NCBI GenBank assembly: GCA_030530775.1
Contig: JAUMUG010000003.1
Span: 277,713 to 341,712, forward strand
Length of the DNA stretch: 64,000 nucleotides
Origin: Lautropia sp.
Lineage (GTDB): Bacteria > Pseudomonadota > Gammaproteobacteria > Burkholderiales > Burkholderiaceae_E
Direction: 5' to 3'
The position numbers and the translations under genes were made by a program. Below are positions 45,442-56,774 of this stretch, in pieces (within the stretch, counting starts at the first letter, position 1; the number at the start of each line of letters is the position of its first letter). The notes below the pieces were generated by a model, which made no database searches, had not been told where the DNA came from, and saw nothing but the letters and a program-made list of their open reading frames with translations.

Positions 45442-45861
45442 CTATACGTCCTTCCAAGGGTCGATGACAGTCACACCAGCCGCTTCATAGGGCGATGTAT
45501 CGCGCGATGCCACGATGAAGCCCCGCGAGGCTGCAACGGCCGCGATGTAGCCATCTGGCGTCGGGAAGCCGCGCCCGCCGTTCTTGGCCGTCACGGCCAG
45601 GTCGGCGTAACGGCGCGCTGCATCCGTGTCGAACGGCAGCACCCGATCTTTGAACAGCTCCAGCAGTTCGTTCAGGGTGCGGTCGAGCATGTTCTTGCGC
45701 TTGCCTGCCGGCAGCGCCCGGATGCCAAACAGCAACTCGGCCAGCGTGACGCTCGACAGATACAAGGTTTCCGCCGCCTGGTCGTTCAACCAGGCCCTCA
45801 CGGCCGCGTCTGGCTCCGGCTTCATCGCCTCGGAAACGACGTTGGTATCCAGGACGATCAT
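45442..45861 (-). CDS. VapC/FitB-type PIN-domain toxin
   Basis: 139 aa PIN-domain ribonuclease. The four acidic metal ligands of the family are in place: D5 (MIVLDTNVVSE), E42 (TLAELLFGI), D103 (TPDGYIAA) and D121 (SRDTSPYEAAG). The length and DTNVVSE/TPDGYIAA motifs fit the FitB subgroup. VapC toxins cut specific tRNA or rRNA sites when freed from the antitoxin. Its ATG follows the antitoxin TGA directly (TGAATG), so expression is coupled. The pair sits between guaA and the gluconolactonase gene, all on the minus strand. Confidence 0.93.
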   Translation of the reverse strand: MIVLDTNVVSEAMKPEPDAAVRAWLNDQAAETLYLSSVTLAELLFGIRALPAGKRKNMLDRTLNELLELFKDRVLPFDTDAARRYADLAVTAKNGGRGFPTPDGYIAAVAASRGFIVASRDTSPYEAAGVTVIDPWKDV

Positions 45862-46116
45862 TCAATCAAAGCTCAACGGTTTGGCCGGCGTCTTGTCGCG
45901 CACACTCTCGAAGACGGCGAAATCTTCATTGGTCAGACCGATCTTGCGGCCGATGGCGGCCAGGGCTTCCCCTACACGCACGCGCTTCTCCGGCTTGACC
46001 ACGGCCGCCAGAATCTCGCGCACCTCCGCTTCCGTGCTGCGGCCGTGCTGGGCCGCCCGCACGCGCAAAGCGCGATGCACGTCATCGGGCACATTCCTTA
46101 CGGTCAAGATTGCCAT
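45862..46116 (-). CDS. FitA-like ribbon-helix-helix antitoxin
   Basis: 84 aa. The N-terminal RHH DNA-binding domain is MAILTVRNVPDDVHRALRVR, followed by AAQHGRSTEAEVREILAAV, the StbC/FitA signature. The C-terminal ~30 residues (TNEDFAVFESVRDKTPAKPL) would wrap the PIN toxin. It neutralises the downstream toxin and should repress its own promoter. There is a GAGGGG ribosome-binding site 9 nt before the ATG, and a palindrome lies over the predicted promoter. Confidence 0.92.
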   Translation of the reverse strand: MAILTVRNVPDDVHRALRVRAAQHGRSTEAEVREILAAVVKPEKRVRVGEALAAIGRKIGLTNEDFAVFESVRDKTPAKPLSFD

Positions 46117-46142
46117 GATTCAAAACCCCTCATCTGCTGTCC

Positions 46143-46180
46143 ATGACTGCAATCATAGATAAATGCAGTCATTTGCACAA
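46143..46180 (-). promoter_or_regulatory. Promoter and palindromic operator of the toxin-antitoxin operon
   Basis: On the minus strand, TTGTGC and TATGAT are spaced 17 bp (46180-46152), a fair sigma-70 promoter. The -10 region is bracketed by a perfect 9-bp inverted repeat, ATGACTGCA (46143-46151) and TGCAGTCAT (46164-46172), a natural binding site for an RHH antitoxin dimer pair. Confidence 0.65.
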
Positions 46181-46238
46181 GCGTCGAGCTCCACGTGTGC
46201 TCTCATCTACTCGGTACCAGCCGGTGCCAGATGCCGAA

Positions 46239-47855
46239 TCATTCCCACTCGATCGTAGCCGGCGGTTTGCTGGACACGTCGTAGGTGACGCGGTTGATGC
46301 CGCGGACTTCGTTGATGATTCGGCTGCTGACTTTTTTGAGTAAACTGTAGGGCAGTTCGGCCCAGTCGGCGGTCATGAAGTCGCTGGTCTGGACGGCACG
46401 CAGGGCGACGACGTAGTCGTAGGTGCGGTCGTCGCCCATGACGCCAACGCTTTTGACGGGCAAAAAGACGGCGAAAGCCTGGCTGGTGAGGTCGTACCAG
46501 CTCTTGCCACTATTGGGTTCGATGGTGGAACGCAGTTCTTCGATGAAAATGGCGTCGGCTTCGCGCAGCAGGTCGGCGTATTTCTGCTTCACTTCCCCCA
46601 GGATGCGCACGCCGAGTCCGGGGCCGGGGAACGGATGGCGATCGACCATGTCGTGTGGCAGGCCGAGGGCCACGCCCAATTCGCGCACTTCATCCTTGAA
46701 GAGGTCGCGCAGCGGTTCGAGCAGCTTGAGGCCGAGCTGCTCGGGCAGACCGCCGACGTTGTGATGGCTTTTGATGACGACCGCTTTTTTGCTTTTGGCA
46801 CCACCCGATTCGATCACATCGGGGTAAATGGTGCCCTGGGCCAGGAAGGTGACGCCTTTGTGGTTGGCGTCGCCCACCTTGAGTTTTTCGGCTTCGGCCT
46901 TGAAGACGTCGACGAACAGTTTGCCAATGATCTTGCGTTTCTGTTCGGGATCGGAAACACCCTTGAGCGCATCGAGGAACAGCTGGCTGGCATCGACACG
47001 CACCACCTTGGCATGCAGTTTGCCGGCGAACATCTCCATCACCATGTCGCCTTCGTTCAGGCGCAGCAGGCCATGGTCGACGAAGACGCAGGTGAGCTGG
47101 TCGCCGATGGCACGATGGATCAGCGCCGCGGCCACCGAGGAATCGACGCCACCCGACAGGCCGAGGATGACTTCTTCGTCACCGACCTGCCGGCGAATGG
47201 CGGCCACCGCTTCGTCGATGTGATCACGCATGATCCAGTCGGGACGCGCCCCGCAGATGTCGAGCACGAAGCGTTCCAGCATCGCCCTGCCCTGCACGGT
47301 GTGCGTCACTTCGGGATGGAACTGCACTCCGTAAAAGTGACGTGCCTCGTCGGCCATGCCGGCGATGGGGCATGACGGAGTGCTGGCCATCGATTTGAAG
47401 CCGGCCGGCAGTTCGGTCACTTTGTCACCGTGGCTCATCCACACCTTGAGCATGCCGTGCCCTTCGGGGGTATGAAAATCCTGAATGCCATCGAGCAACC
47501 GGGTGTGGCCGCGAGCGCGCACTTCGGCATAGCCGAATTCGCGAGTGTGGCTGCCTTCGACCTTGCCCCCCAGCTGCATGGCCATGGTCTGCATGCCATA
47601 ACAGATGCCCAGCACCGGCACGCCCAGTTCAAAGACGGCATCGGGCACTCGATCGTCGACTTGGTAGACGCTGGCGTGGCCGCCGGACAGAATCACGCCT
47701 TTCAGCCGTCCGTCGGCGGCATACTGTCGCACCCAATCGCTGCCGACATCGCAGGGATGCACTTCGCAATAGACGTGCGCTTCGCGGATGCGGCGGGCAA
47801 TGAGCTGGGTCACTTGCGAGCCGAAGTCCAGGATCAGGATTTTCTGGTGGTTCAT
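46239..47855 (-). CDS. guaA: GMP synthase (glutamine-hydrolysing)
   Basis: 538 aa. The N-terminal class I glutamine amidotransferase (1-~205) has the nucleophile Cys in [16 protein letters not shown] and the His-x-Glu pair in [10 protein letters not shown]. The ATP-pyrophosphatase domain has the PP-loop [15 protein letters not shown]. The C-terminal dimerisation domain ends PPATIEWE, the usual GuaA end. It converts XMP to GMP. ATG 47855 starts at the canonical [17 protein letters not shown]. It lies 100 bp below guaB, with a terminator-like hairpin between. Confidence 0.98.
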   Translation of the reverse strand: MNHQKILILDFGSQVTQLIARRIREAHVYCEVHPCDVGSDWVRQYAADGRLKGVILSGGHASVYQVDDRVPDAVFELGVPVLGICYGMQTMAMQLGGKVEGSHTREFGYAEVRARGHTRLLDGIQDFHTPEGHGMLKVWMSHGDKVTELPAGFKSMASTPSCPIAGMADEARHFYGVQFHPEVTHTVQGRAMLERFVLDICGARPDWIMRDHIDEAVAAIRRQVGDEEVILGLSGGVDSSVAAALIHRAIGDQLTCVFVDHGLLRLNEGDMVMEMFAGKLHAKVVRVDASQLFLDALKGVSDPEQKRKIIGKLFVDVFKAEAEKLKVGDANHKGVTFLAQGTIYPDVIESGGAKSKKAVVIKSHHNVGGLPEQLGLKLLEPLRDLFKDEVRELGVALGLPHDMVDRHPFPGPGLGVRILGEVKQKYADLLREADAIFIEELRSTIEPNSGKSWYDLTSQAFAVFLPVKSVGVMGDDRTYDYVVALRAVQTSDFMTADWAELPYSLLKKVSSRIINEVRGINRVTYDVSSKPPATIEWE

Positions 47856-47888
47856 GGCGCTGAAACGAAGATGATTTCGTCTTTTCGG

Positions 47889-47928
47889 AAAAACGCCGGC
47901 CAGCACACCGGACGAGCAGTGTGCTGGC
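47889..47928 (-). terminator. Intrinsic terminator or attenuator between guaB and guaA
   Basis: On the minus strand a perfect 10-bp stem GCCAGCACAC/GTGTGCTGGC with a 10-nt loop is followed by CGGCG and a T5 run (47893-47889). It lies 27 bp after the guaB stop. It could end guaB transcripts or reduce read-through into guaA. Confidence 0.7.
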
Positions 47929-47955
47929 GGGTCGTTTCATTCCAGTCGTCGATCT

Positions 47956-49934
<1,979 letters not shown>

Positions 49935-49948
<14 letters not shown>

Positions 49949-50372
49949 AGCGTTTTTCGGCCTGTTTGACGAAAGCGTCGACCATGGTGGTGGCGATGTG
50001 ACCGAAGACCGGGTTCAGCAGTCGGGCCAGCAGGCCGTGTTTGACATCATAGTCGAGCTGGAAATCGATACGGCAGGCGTCTTCGGTCAGGCGCTTGAAG
50101 TGCCAGTCACCGTTCAGATGCGTGAACGGACCTTCGCGCAGCTTGAGTTTGATGAAGTCGGGCCTTCGGTGCAGGTTTTCGGTCGAGAATGACTGACTGA
50201 TGCCCTTGAAGGAAATGCGGATGGTGGCCGCCATGCCCTCATCGTTTCGCCAGATGACTTCGGACCCTCCACACCAGGGCAGAAAACTAGGATAATGCTC
50301 GACCTGCTCGACGAGGTCGAACATCTTTTCGACCGAATAGGGAACCAGCGCGGATTTTCTGACAACGGGCAT
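49935..50372 (-). CDS. ratA: RatA / SRPBCC (START-like) family protein
   Basis: 145 aa single START-like domain. VRKSALVPYSVEKMFDLVEQVEHYPSFLPWC is the family N-terminus, followed by FSTENLHRR, FTHLNGDWHFKRL and CRIDFQLDYDVKHGLLARLLNPVF. E. coli RatA binds 50S subunits and blocks 70S formation; homologues are linked to ubiquinone binding (Coq10-like). It is divergently transcribed from smpB, an arrangement widely conserved in proteobacteria. Confidence 0.93.
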
Positions 50373-50565
50373 CTTTCATCTCTCCCGACCCAGCGAACCT
50401 GTACGGAGCCTGCGCGCCAGCGCCGCGCCAACATGACGGATATGGCGATCATGAGCCGGACGGGTGTTTGGCACGGCAGCGCGGACACTGCATGGCACGA
50501 TACCGGACGGGTCAGATGTCGGCCGCCGGAATACGGAGCCTGCTTCAACGGGCACAATAACGCAT

Positions 50566-51018
50566 ATGTCGACCATTACAGAAAACCGGAAAGCCGGGTT
50601 CAACTATTTCATCGAAGAACGGATCGAAGCCGGTCTGGTGCTCGAAGGCTGGGAAGTGAAAGCCATCCGCGCCGGCCGGGTGCAGATCCAGGAAGCCTAT
50701 GTGATTGTAAGACGGGCCGAACTTTTCCTGATCGGCGCGCACATCACGCCGCTGATCTCGGCCTCCACCCACGTGAAGCCGGATGTTACCCGCAACCGCA
50801 AGCTGCTGCTGCACGCCGCCGAGATCGCCAAACTGGTCGGTAAGGTCGAGCGCGCCGGTTATTCGCTGGTGCCGCTGAATCTGCACTACACCCGTGGCCG
50901 GATCAAGCTGTCGCTTGGTCTGGCCAAGGGCAAGAAGCAGTTTGACAAGCGTGCAACCGAACGCGAAAAGGACTGGGCACGCGAGCGTTCGCGGTTGATG
51001 AAGAACACCCACCGCTGA
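50566..51018 (+). CDS. smpB: SsrA-binding protein SmpB
   Basis: 150 aa. It binds tmRNA and brings it to stalled ribosomes. Family features: [32 protein letters not shown] at the N-terminus, [22 protein letters not shown] in the core, and a basic C-terminal tail ([11 protein letters not shown]). The ATG at 50566 gives the canonical length; the frame is open to 50464. It is divergent from ratA. No ssrA gene was found in the window. Confidence 0.97.
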   Translation: MSTITENRKAGFNYFIEERIEAGLVLEGWEVKAIRAGRVQIQEAYVIVRRAELFLIGAHITPLISASTHVKPDVTRNRKLLLHAAEIAKLVGKVERAGYSLVPLNLHYTRGRIKLSLGLAKGKKQFDKRATEREKDWARERSRLMKNTHR

Positions 51019-51050
51019 TTTGCGGTACCCCCTGCCTTGGGAGGCGGGGA

Positions 51051-51986
51051 TCAATCATGCTTTGGCGGCCTGCCGTCCATGGCTTTGATGCTGGTCATCG
51101 CAGTCGCGATCAGGCCACCGACATCTCCGAGATTGGCTGGCAGGATCAGCGTGTTGTTGGTACGGGCCAGCCCCGAGAAGGCTTCGACGTATTGTTCGGC
51201 CACGCGCAGGTTGACCGCGGTTTCCCCGCCCGGTTGCTCGACCGCGGCCGCCACCCGCTCGACTGCCTGGGCAGTGGCTTCGGCAATGGCGGCGATGGCG
51301 GCTGCCTGACCCTGGGCGCGGTTGATTTCGGCCTGCCGTTCGCCTTCGGAGCGCTGGATGGCCGCTTCACGTTCGCCGGAAGCGATATTGATCTGTTCCT
51401 GACGGCGACCTTCGGAAGTGGCGATGACGGCACGTTTTTCGCGTTCGGCAGTGATCTGGGCCTGCATGGCACGCAGAATCTCGTTGGGCGGCGTCAGATC
51501 CTTGATTTCATAGCGTAGCACCTTCACACCCCAGTTGGTGGCGGCCTCGTCCAGCACACCAACCACCGCCAGGTTGATCGATTCACGTTCCTCGAAGGTC
51601 TTGTCCAGCTCCATCCGGCCGATCACGGAACGCAGCGTGGTCTGGGCCAGTTGGGTGATGGCATCGATGTAGTTGCTGGAGCCATAGGAGGCCAGCATCG
51701 GATCCGTGACCTGAAAGTACAGCACACCATCGACCTGGAGCTGGGTGTTGTCGCGGGTGATGCATACCTGACTGGGCACATCCAACGGAAACTCCTTCAG
51801 TTCGTGCTTGTAGGCCACGCGATCGATGAAGGGAATGATGATGTTCAGACCCGGCATCAGGATGCGATCGAACTTGCCGAGCCGCTCGACCACCCACGCA
51901 TGTTGCTGCGGGACGATCTTGAGGGTCTTGATCGCAAAGACGATTGCCAGAACCAGGATGGCCAGAGAAATGGTGGTGGATTCCAT
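51051..51986 (-). CDS. qmcA: SPFH/band-7 membrane protein, QmcA type
   Basis: 311 aa. A single N-terminal helix (ISLAILVLAIVFAIKTL) is followed by the SPFH domain (VPQQHAWVVERLGKFDRILMPGLNIIIP, KEFPLDVPSQVCITRDNTQLQVDG, YGSSNYIDAITQLAQTTLRSVIG). A coiled coil then runs through about 175-250 (EREKRAVIATSEGRRQEQIN onward), Glu/Arg/Ala-rich. The stomatin-like protein probably forms oligomeric inner-membrane platforms and is paired with the NfeD protein upstream, 94 bp away. It is convergent with smpB. Confidence 0.92.
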   Translation of the reverse strand: MESTTISLAILVLAIVFAIKTLKIVPQQHAWVVERLGKFDRILMPGLNIIIPFIDRVAYKHELKEFPLDVPSQVCITRDNTQLQVDGVLYFQVTDPMLASYGSSNYIDAITQLAQTTLRSVIGRMELDKTFEERESINLAVVGVLDEAATNWGVKVLRYEIKDLTPPNEILRAMQAQITAEREKRAVIATSEGRRQEQINIASGEREAAIQRSEGERQAEINRAQGQAAAIAAIAEATAQAVERVAAAVEQPGGETAVNLRVAEQYVEAFSGLARTNNTLILPANLGDVGGLIATAMTSIKAMDGRPPKHD

Positions 51987-52080
51987 CGGGATGTGTTTCC
52001 TAGGGGCTCGGGTCCGAGCCGGGGTGAGAGAAGAGAGGGCACGTGCGGTGGTGCCGAATCGGATGCAGGCACACCTCCGG

Positions 52081-52548
52081 TCATCCCGGTCTGGCTTCGA
52101 CCGTTGCCGGGATCAGTACGAGCCGACTGCCCTGGATGGCGTGGATCCGGTACGCGCCGACGGTGGCTTCATGGCCGGGCAGCACCATCGCCCGCCAGAG
52201 TGCACCACGGTAGCTGACGCGGGCGGTGCCGTCGGCATCCCATCGATGGACGACGACGGTTTGACCGATGTCGAGGTTCAGGTCCGGGTTCTGGTCCGGT
52301 CGCAGCGCCCTGGGGCCCAACCGGCGGAAGCGGCGGACCATGGCGGAACCGACGATGCTGATGACGGCGGCGGCCAGCAACTGGATGGCAGCGCTGGCTC
52401 CCGTCCAGGCGGCGAGCCCGGCACCGGCCAGCCCCAGCGCGATCACCAGCAGGTAGAAAGAGCCGGTGAAGAGCTCCAGTGTGCCCAGCACGACGGCCAG
52501 CAGCCACCACAGGGAATGGCCGGAAAAGAAGGAGGAAAACGGTTCCAC
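52081..52548 (-). CDS. NfeD-family membrane protein
   Basis: 155 aa from GTG 52548, which has AGGAG about 11 nt upstream and gives the length usual for this subfamily; longer starts to 52701 are open but add a Cys/Arg-rich stretch. Three to four membrane helices (SLWWLLAVVLGTLELFTGSFYLL and following) precede a C-terminal OB-fold (IGQTVVVHRWDADGTARVSYRGALWRA). NfeD proteins partner SPFH proteins and are thought to support membrane microdomain function. Proximity to qmcA supports that pairing. Confidence 0.85.
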   Translation of the reverse strand: MEPFSSFFSGHSLWWLLAVVLGTLELFTGSFYLLVIALGLAGAGLAAWTGASAAIQLLAAAVISIVGSAMVRRFRRLGPRALRPDQNPDLNLDIGQTVVVHRWDADGTARVSYRGALWRAMVLPGHEATVGAYRIHAIQGSRLVLIPATVEARPG

Positions 52549-52803
52549 GCGCAGAGCACTCCTCGAGGACGAGCCGGACGGCCTGCTCCGATCCGTCCCC
52601 CAGCGCATCGGTCGGAGGTTCGGATGAAACCGCGAACATCCGGTCTGCCGACAGGCGCTCCTGCAGCGACAGACCGATCGAGAGCAGAGCTTCCGGCCCA
52701 TTGTCCGCCAGCGGACCGGAGTGTCAAGTTTTCAGCCGGCCAACGGTCGAAATGGCCACGCTGCCCGGGAGAGCAGTAAGCCCTCCCCCGGGGCTTGAGC
52801 AGA

Positions 52804-55224
52804 TCAGCCCTTCCCGTGGTTCTGACCGATCCGCTGCCAGGTGGTGACGACGGTATCAGGGTTCAGCGAAATGGACGAGATGCCCTTACCGACCAGCCAC
52901 TCGGCCAGATCGGGGTGATCGGATGGCCCCTGTCCACAGATACCGACGTATTTGCCTTGTTTGCGGCAGGCTTCGATGGCACGGCTCAGCATTGCCTTGA
53001 CGGCTGGATCACGTTCGTCGAAGCCGTCCGCGACCAGGCCGGAGTCACGGTCCAGCCCCAGCGTCAGCTGGGTCAGGTCGTTGGAGCCGATCGAGAAGCC
53101 ATCGAAATATTCCAGAAACTCGTCGGCCAGAATGGCATTGGAAGGCAGCTCGCACATCATGACGATCCTGAGCGCCCCCGTGCCGTCTGCAGCACCACCT
53201 TCACCCCGTTTCAGACCGTGACTGGCCAGCAGATCGATGACCTTGGCCGCCTCGGTCAGGGTACGGACGAAAGGCACCATCAACTGCACGTTGGTCAGAC
53301 CCATCACTTCGCGCACCCGTTTCATCGCCTGGCATTCGAGTGCGAAACACTCGGCAAAACTCGGTGCGATATAGCGCGAAGCGCCACGAAAGCCCAGCAT
53401 CGGGTTTTCTTCTTCGGGTTCGTAACGCGAGCCGCCGATCAACTTGCGGTACTCGTTGCTCTTGAAGTCGGACAGGCGCACGATGACCGGCTTGGGCCAG
53501 AAGGCGGCGGCGATGGTGGCCACGCCTTCGGCCAGCTTGTCGACGTAGAAGGTGCGTGGGCTGGCATAGCCGCGTGCGATGCTTTCGACGGCCTGCTTCA
53601 ACTCGGCGTCGACCGCCGGATAATCGAGAATGGCACGCGGATGGATGCCGATGTTGTTGTTGATGACGAACTCGACGCGGGCCAGACCGACGCCCTCGCT
53701 GGGCAGCGCAGCAAACTCGAAGGCCAGCTGCGGGTTGCCGACGTTCATCATGATCTTGACCGGAATCTCGGGCATCTGGCCGGTTTCGACTTCGCTGATT
53801 TCGGTTTCGAGCTGACCGTCGTAGACGAAGCCGGTGTCTCCCTCGGCACAGGAAACCGTCACGAGCTGGCCTTCGGAGAGCTGATCGGTGGCATTGCCAC
53901 AGCCCACGACAGCGGGAATGCCCAATTCGCGAGCAATGATGGCGGCATGACAGGTGCGGCCGCCCCGGTTGGTGACGATGGCGCTGGCCAGCTTCATCAC
54001 CGGTTCCCAGTTGGGATCGGTCATATCGGTGACGAGCACGTCACCGGCCTGCACCCGATCCATCTCGGAAGCATCGCCGACGACACGGACACGACCGGTG
54101 CCGATTTTCTGACCGATGGCACGGCCCGAGGCCAGCACGTCGGAGTTGCCTTTCAGCACGAAGCGCTGCTGCCGCCCATTGTCCCTGGCCTGGGATTTGA
54201 CGGTTTCGGGCCTGGCCTGAAGGATGAACAACTGACCGTCGATACCGTCCTTGCCCCATTCGATGTCCATCGGGCGGCCGTAGTGCTTCTCGATGATGGT
54301 GGCATAGCGGGCCAGCTCGACCACTTCCTCGTCGGTCAACGAGAAACGCGCACGCTGCTCGGCCGGCGTCTCGACGGTCTGTACGGTGCGGGCTTCGGGG
54401 TTCCTGCTCTTGTCCGCAAACGCCATCTTGATCAGCTTGGAGCCGAGGTGGCGACGGATGATCGGGAAATTGCCCGCTGCCAGCATCGGCTTGTGGACGT
54501 AGAACTCGTCGGGGTTGACCGCGCCCTGCACCACCGTTTCGCCCAAGCCATAGGAACTGGTGATGAACACCACGTCTTCGAAGCCCGATTCGGTATCGAG
54601 CGTGAACATGACACCAGCCGAACCCAGATCGCTGCGGCACATGCGCTGGATACCCGCGGACAGCGCCACACCCTCGTGCGCGAAGCCCTTGTGCACCCGG
54701 TATGAGATGGCACGATCGTTGTAGAGCGAAGCGAAGACTTCGCGGATGTGGTAGAGGATGGCATCGATACCGACCACGTTCAGCACGGTTTCCTGCTGAC
54801 CAGCAAAGGAAGCATCCGGCAAATCTTCGGCCGTGGCACTGGAGCGCACGGCGAACGAAACATCGGGTGAGGAGGCGGCCGTCAGCCGGGCGAACTGCTC
54901 GCGTATCTCCTGCTCGAACCTGGGCGGGAATTCGGCATCGTGCACCCACTGGCGAATTTCGGCCCCCGCCTGTGCCAAGGCCTTGACATCATCGGTGTTG
55001 AGAGTGGCGAGACGTTCGTTGATGCGTTCGGTGAGCCGGTTGTGGGTCAGAAAGTCACGAAAGGCCTGTGCGGTGGTCGCGAAACCGCCGGGGACCTTGA
55101 CACCGGTCTGAGCCAGTTGGCTGATCATTTCTCCCAAGGAGGCATTCTTGCCACCGACGACCTCGACATCGGTCATCCGCAGCGCCTCGAAGGGGACCAC
55201 CAGGCGTCCTTCAAATGTGTTCAT
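52804..55224 (-). CDS. ppsA: Phosphoenolpyruvate synthase (pyruvate, water dikinase)
   Basis: 806 aa. The N-terminal ATP-grasp domain includes [15 protein letters not shown] and [21 protein letters not shown]. The swivelling His domain has the phosphohistidine in [21 protein letters not shown]. The C-terminal TIM barrel has the [20 protein letters not shown] region and [18 protein letters not shown]. It makes PEP from pyruvate with ATP for gluconeogenesis. ATG 55224 starts at the family N-terminus; the frame runs open a further 133 codons upstream through a low-complexity region. It is divergent from its regulator gene. Confidence 0.97.
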   Translation of the reverse strand: MNTFEGRLVVPFEALRMTDVEVVGGKNASLGEMISQLAQTGVKVPGGFATTAQAFRDFLTHNRLTERINERLATLNTDDVKALAQAGAEIRQWVHDAEFPPRFEQEIREQFARLTAASSPDVSFAVRSSATAEDLPDASFAGQQETVLNVVGIDAILYHIREVFASLYNDRAISYRVHKGFAHEGVALSAGIQRMCRSDLGSAGVMFTLDTESGFEDVVFITSSYGLGETVVQGAVNPDEFYVHKPMLAAGNFPIIRRHLGSKLIKMAFADKSRNPEARTVQTVETPAEQRARFSLTDEEVVELARYATIIEKHYGRPMDIEWGKDGIDGQLFILQARPETVKSQARDNGRQQRFVLKGNSDVLASGRAIGQKIGTGRVRVVGDASEMDRVQAGDVLVTDMTDPNWEPVMKLASAIVTNRGGRTCHAAIIARELGIPAVVGCGNATDQLSEGQLVTVSCAEGDTGFVYDGQLETEISEVETGQMPEIPVKIMMNVGNPQLAFEFAALPSEGVGLARVEFVINNNIGIHPRAILDYPAVDAELKQAVESIARGYASPRTFYVDKLAEGVATIAAAFWPKPVIVRLSDFKSNEYRKLIGGSRYEPEEENPMLGFRGASRYIAPSFAECFALECQAMKRVREVMGLTNVQLMVPFVRTLTEAAKVIDLLASHGLKRGEGGAADGTGALRIVMMCELPSNAILADEFLEYFDGFSIGSNDLTQLTLGLDRDSGLVADGFDERDPAVKAMLSRAIEACRKQGKYVGICGQGPSDHPDLAEWLVGKGISSISLNPDTVVTTWQRIGQNHGKG

Positions 55225-55784
55225 GTTGAGTTCCAGGATGGTTGAGAATCTTGAGTCATCGGCAGATACCCGCTGACCGGCGGCCCGAGCGGTCCGTGCG
55301 TGGCTCGAGTCCCGACCCCGGCGGAATCGGCCGACCCGGGACTCACGGCCGATCCGGTTGCCGTTGTCGCCCCGGGTCCGGCCCGCACACGGGCCGCGTC
55401 CAGGCCAAACCGCAGGTGCCGGCCCGGCCCCCGGCGCCCGGGCGCATGCCGGTTTGCCGACCCGGATGCCGCCACGGCACACCGTGGGCCGACGGCCCCC
55501 TTCGTCGCACCCTGACCAAAATACAGGCCCCTGCCCGATGAATTCGAGAAGCGCGGCTGCCGGTACCCCTTGCCATCCCGTGACGAGGAATGCAATGAAG
55601 CAATCGGCGCTTCTGGAATTCACACCGTCGATCCAGCCCGAACGCGACGTCGAGCCGTTTTCATGAGCCTGTTCTCCATGAGCAGTTGTCGCGTATTCTA
55701 GCGACTCGTATCCACATATCCATCAAAGCCTTTCCAGGGTTTGCCCTCGGGGTTTGCCCTGGGTCACTGCATCGCATATCCGTC
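55225..55784. other. Long GC-rich divergent region between ppsA and ppsR
   Basis: 560 bp. The middle (about 55300-55500) is extremely GC-rich with many short self-complementary runs of C and G. Frames are open on both strands, but the products are Arg/Pro/Gly-rich and not protein-like. Both promoters should lie near the ends. No riboswitch or operator was recognised. Confidence 0.4.
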
Positions 55785-56633
55785 ATGCCATTTTCGAGAA
55801 CCCCCAACGGAAGCACACCGGCCCGCTCGGCCTTCTTCATTTCGGACGGCACCGGGATCACGGCCGAAACCTTCGGCTGTTCGATGCTCAGTCAGTTCGA
55901 CGACCTGCACACCCGCAACATCCGCCTGCCCTTCATCGATACAGAGGCCAAGGCCCGTGACGCAGTGACACGGATCGATCAACAGGCCGAACACGACAAG
56001 GCTCGTCCGATCGTGTTCTCGACCCTGGCCAACCCGGCGACCAGCGACATCATCCAACGGGCGAATGCCCTGTATCTGGATCTGATGGGCACCTTCGTGG
56101 CGCGATTGGAAACCGAGCTGGGCCAAAGGTCCTCGCACAGCATCGGACAGTATCACCGAATCAAGAGTCCGGACGAGTATCAGGCGCGAATCGATGCGAT
56201 CAACTTCTCGCTGTCGCACGATGACGGCCAGCAACATGCCGAGCTGGGCACGGCCGACGTGATTCTGGTCGGGGTGTCGCGCTGCGGCAAGACACCGACC
56301 AGCCTGTATCTGTCGATTCAGCACGGCATCAAGGCAGCCAACTATCCACTGATTCCGGAGGATTTCGACCGCAGGCGGCTGCCGGAAGTGCTGTATCGGT
56401 ACAAACACAAGCTGTTCGGGCTGACGATCAAGCCGGAGCGGCTGCACGAGGTACGCAGTGAACGGCGGCTGGGCAGCCGCTATGCATCACTGGAGAACTG
56501 CCGGGAGGAAGTGCGTGAGGCCGAAGCCATGATGCGCCGTGAAGGCATCGCGATGCTGTCGACCACCACCAAGTCGATCGAGGAGATCGCGGCGACGATT
56601 CTGACGGTGATCGAGCTGGATGATGTGACGTGA
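55785..56633 (+). CDS. ppsR: PEP synthase regulatory protein (bifunctional kinase/pyrophosphorylase, PSRP)
   Basis: 282 aa DUF299 family. AFFISDGTGITAETFGCSML is the N-terminal signature, and VGVSRCGKTPTSLYLSIQ is the P-loop. KHKLFGLTIKPERLHEVRSERR and TTTKSIEEIAATILTVI are at the C-terminus. It phosphorylates (ADP-dependent) a threonine next to the catalytic His of PpsA and reverses this with phosphate, switching gluconeogenesis. ATG 55785 gives the expected length. It is divergent from ppsA. Confidence 0.96.
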   Translation: MPFSRTPNGSTPARSAFFISDGTGITAETFGCSMLSQFDDLHTRNIRLPFIDTEAKARDAVTRIDQQAEHDKARPIVFSTLANPATSDIIQRANALYLDLMGTFVARLETELGQRSSHSIGQYHRIKSPDEYQARIDAINFSLSHDDGQQHAELGTADVILVGVSRCGKTPTSLYLSIQHGIKAANYPLIPEDFDRRRLPEVLYRYKHKLFGLTIKPERLHEVRSERRLGSRYASLENCREEVREAEAMMRREGIAMLSTTTKSIEEIAATILTVIELDDVT

Positions 56634-56774
56634 AGGGGCTTACACGGCCGAGGTGTGACCGGCTTTTCTCCCCTGGTGCACGAGCAACCACCACTTCAAG
56701 CATGACATCCCCGGTTCTCCGCTCATTGGAGATGCCCGGGCTCTCAAGCACGAGCATCGGATGAATCCGAAGAT

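Noticed and set aside
52795..54705. Long plus-strand open frame opposite ppsA
   Set aside because: Antisense to PEP synthase; composition follows the codon complement, and no ribosome-binding site or motif was seen.
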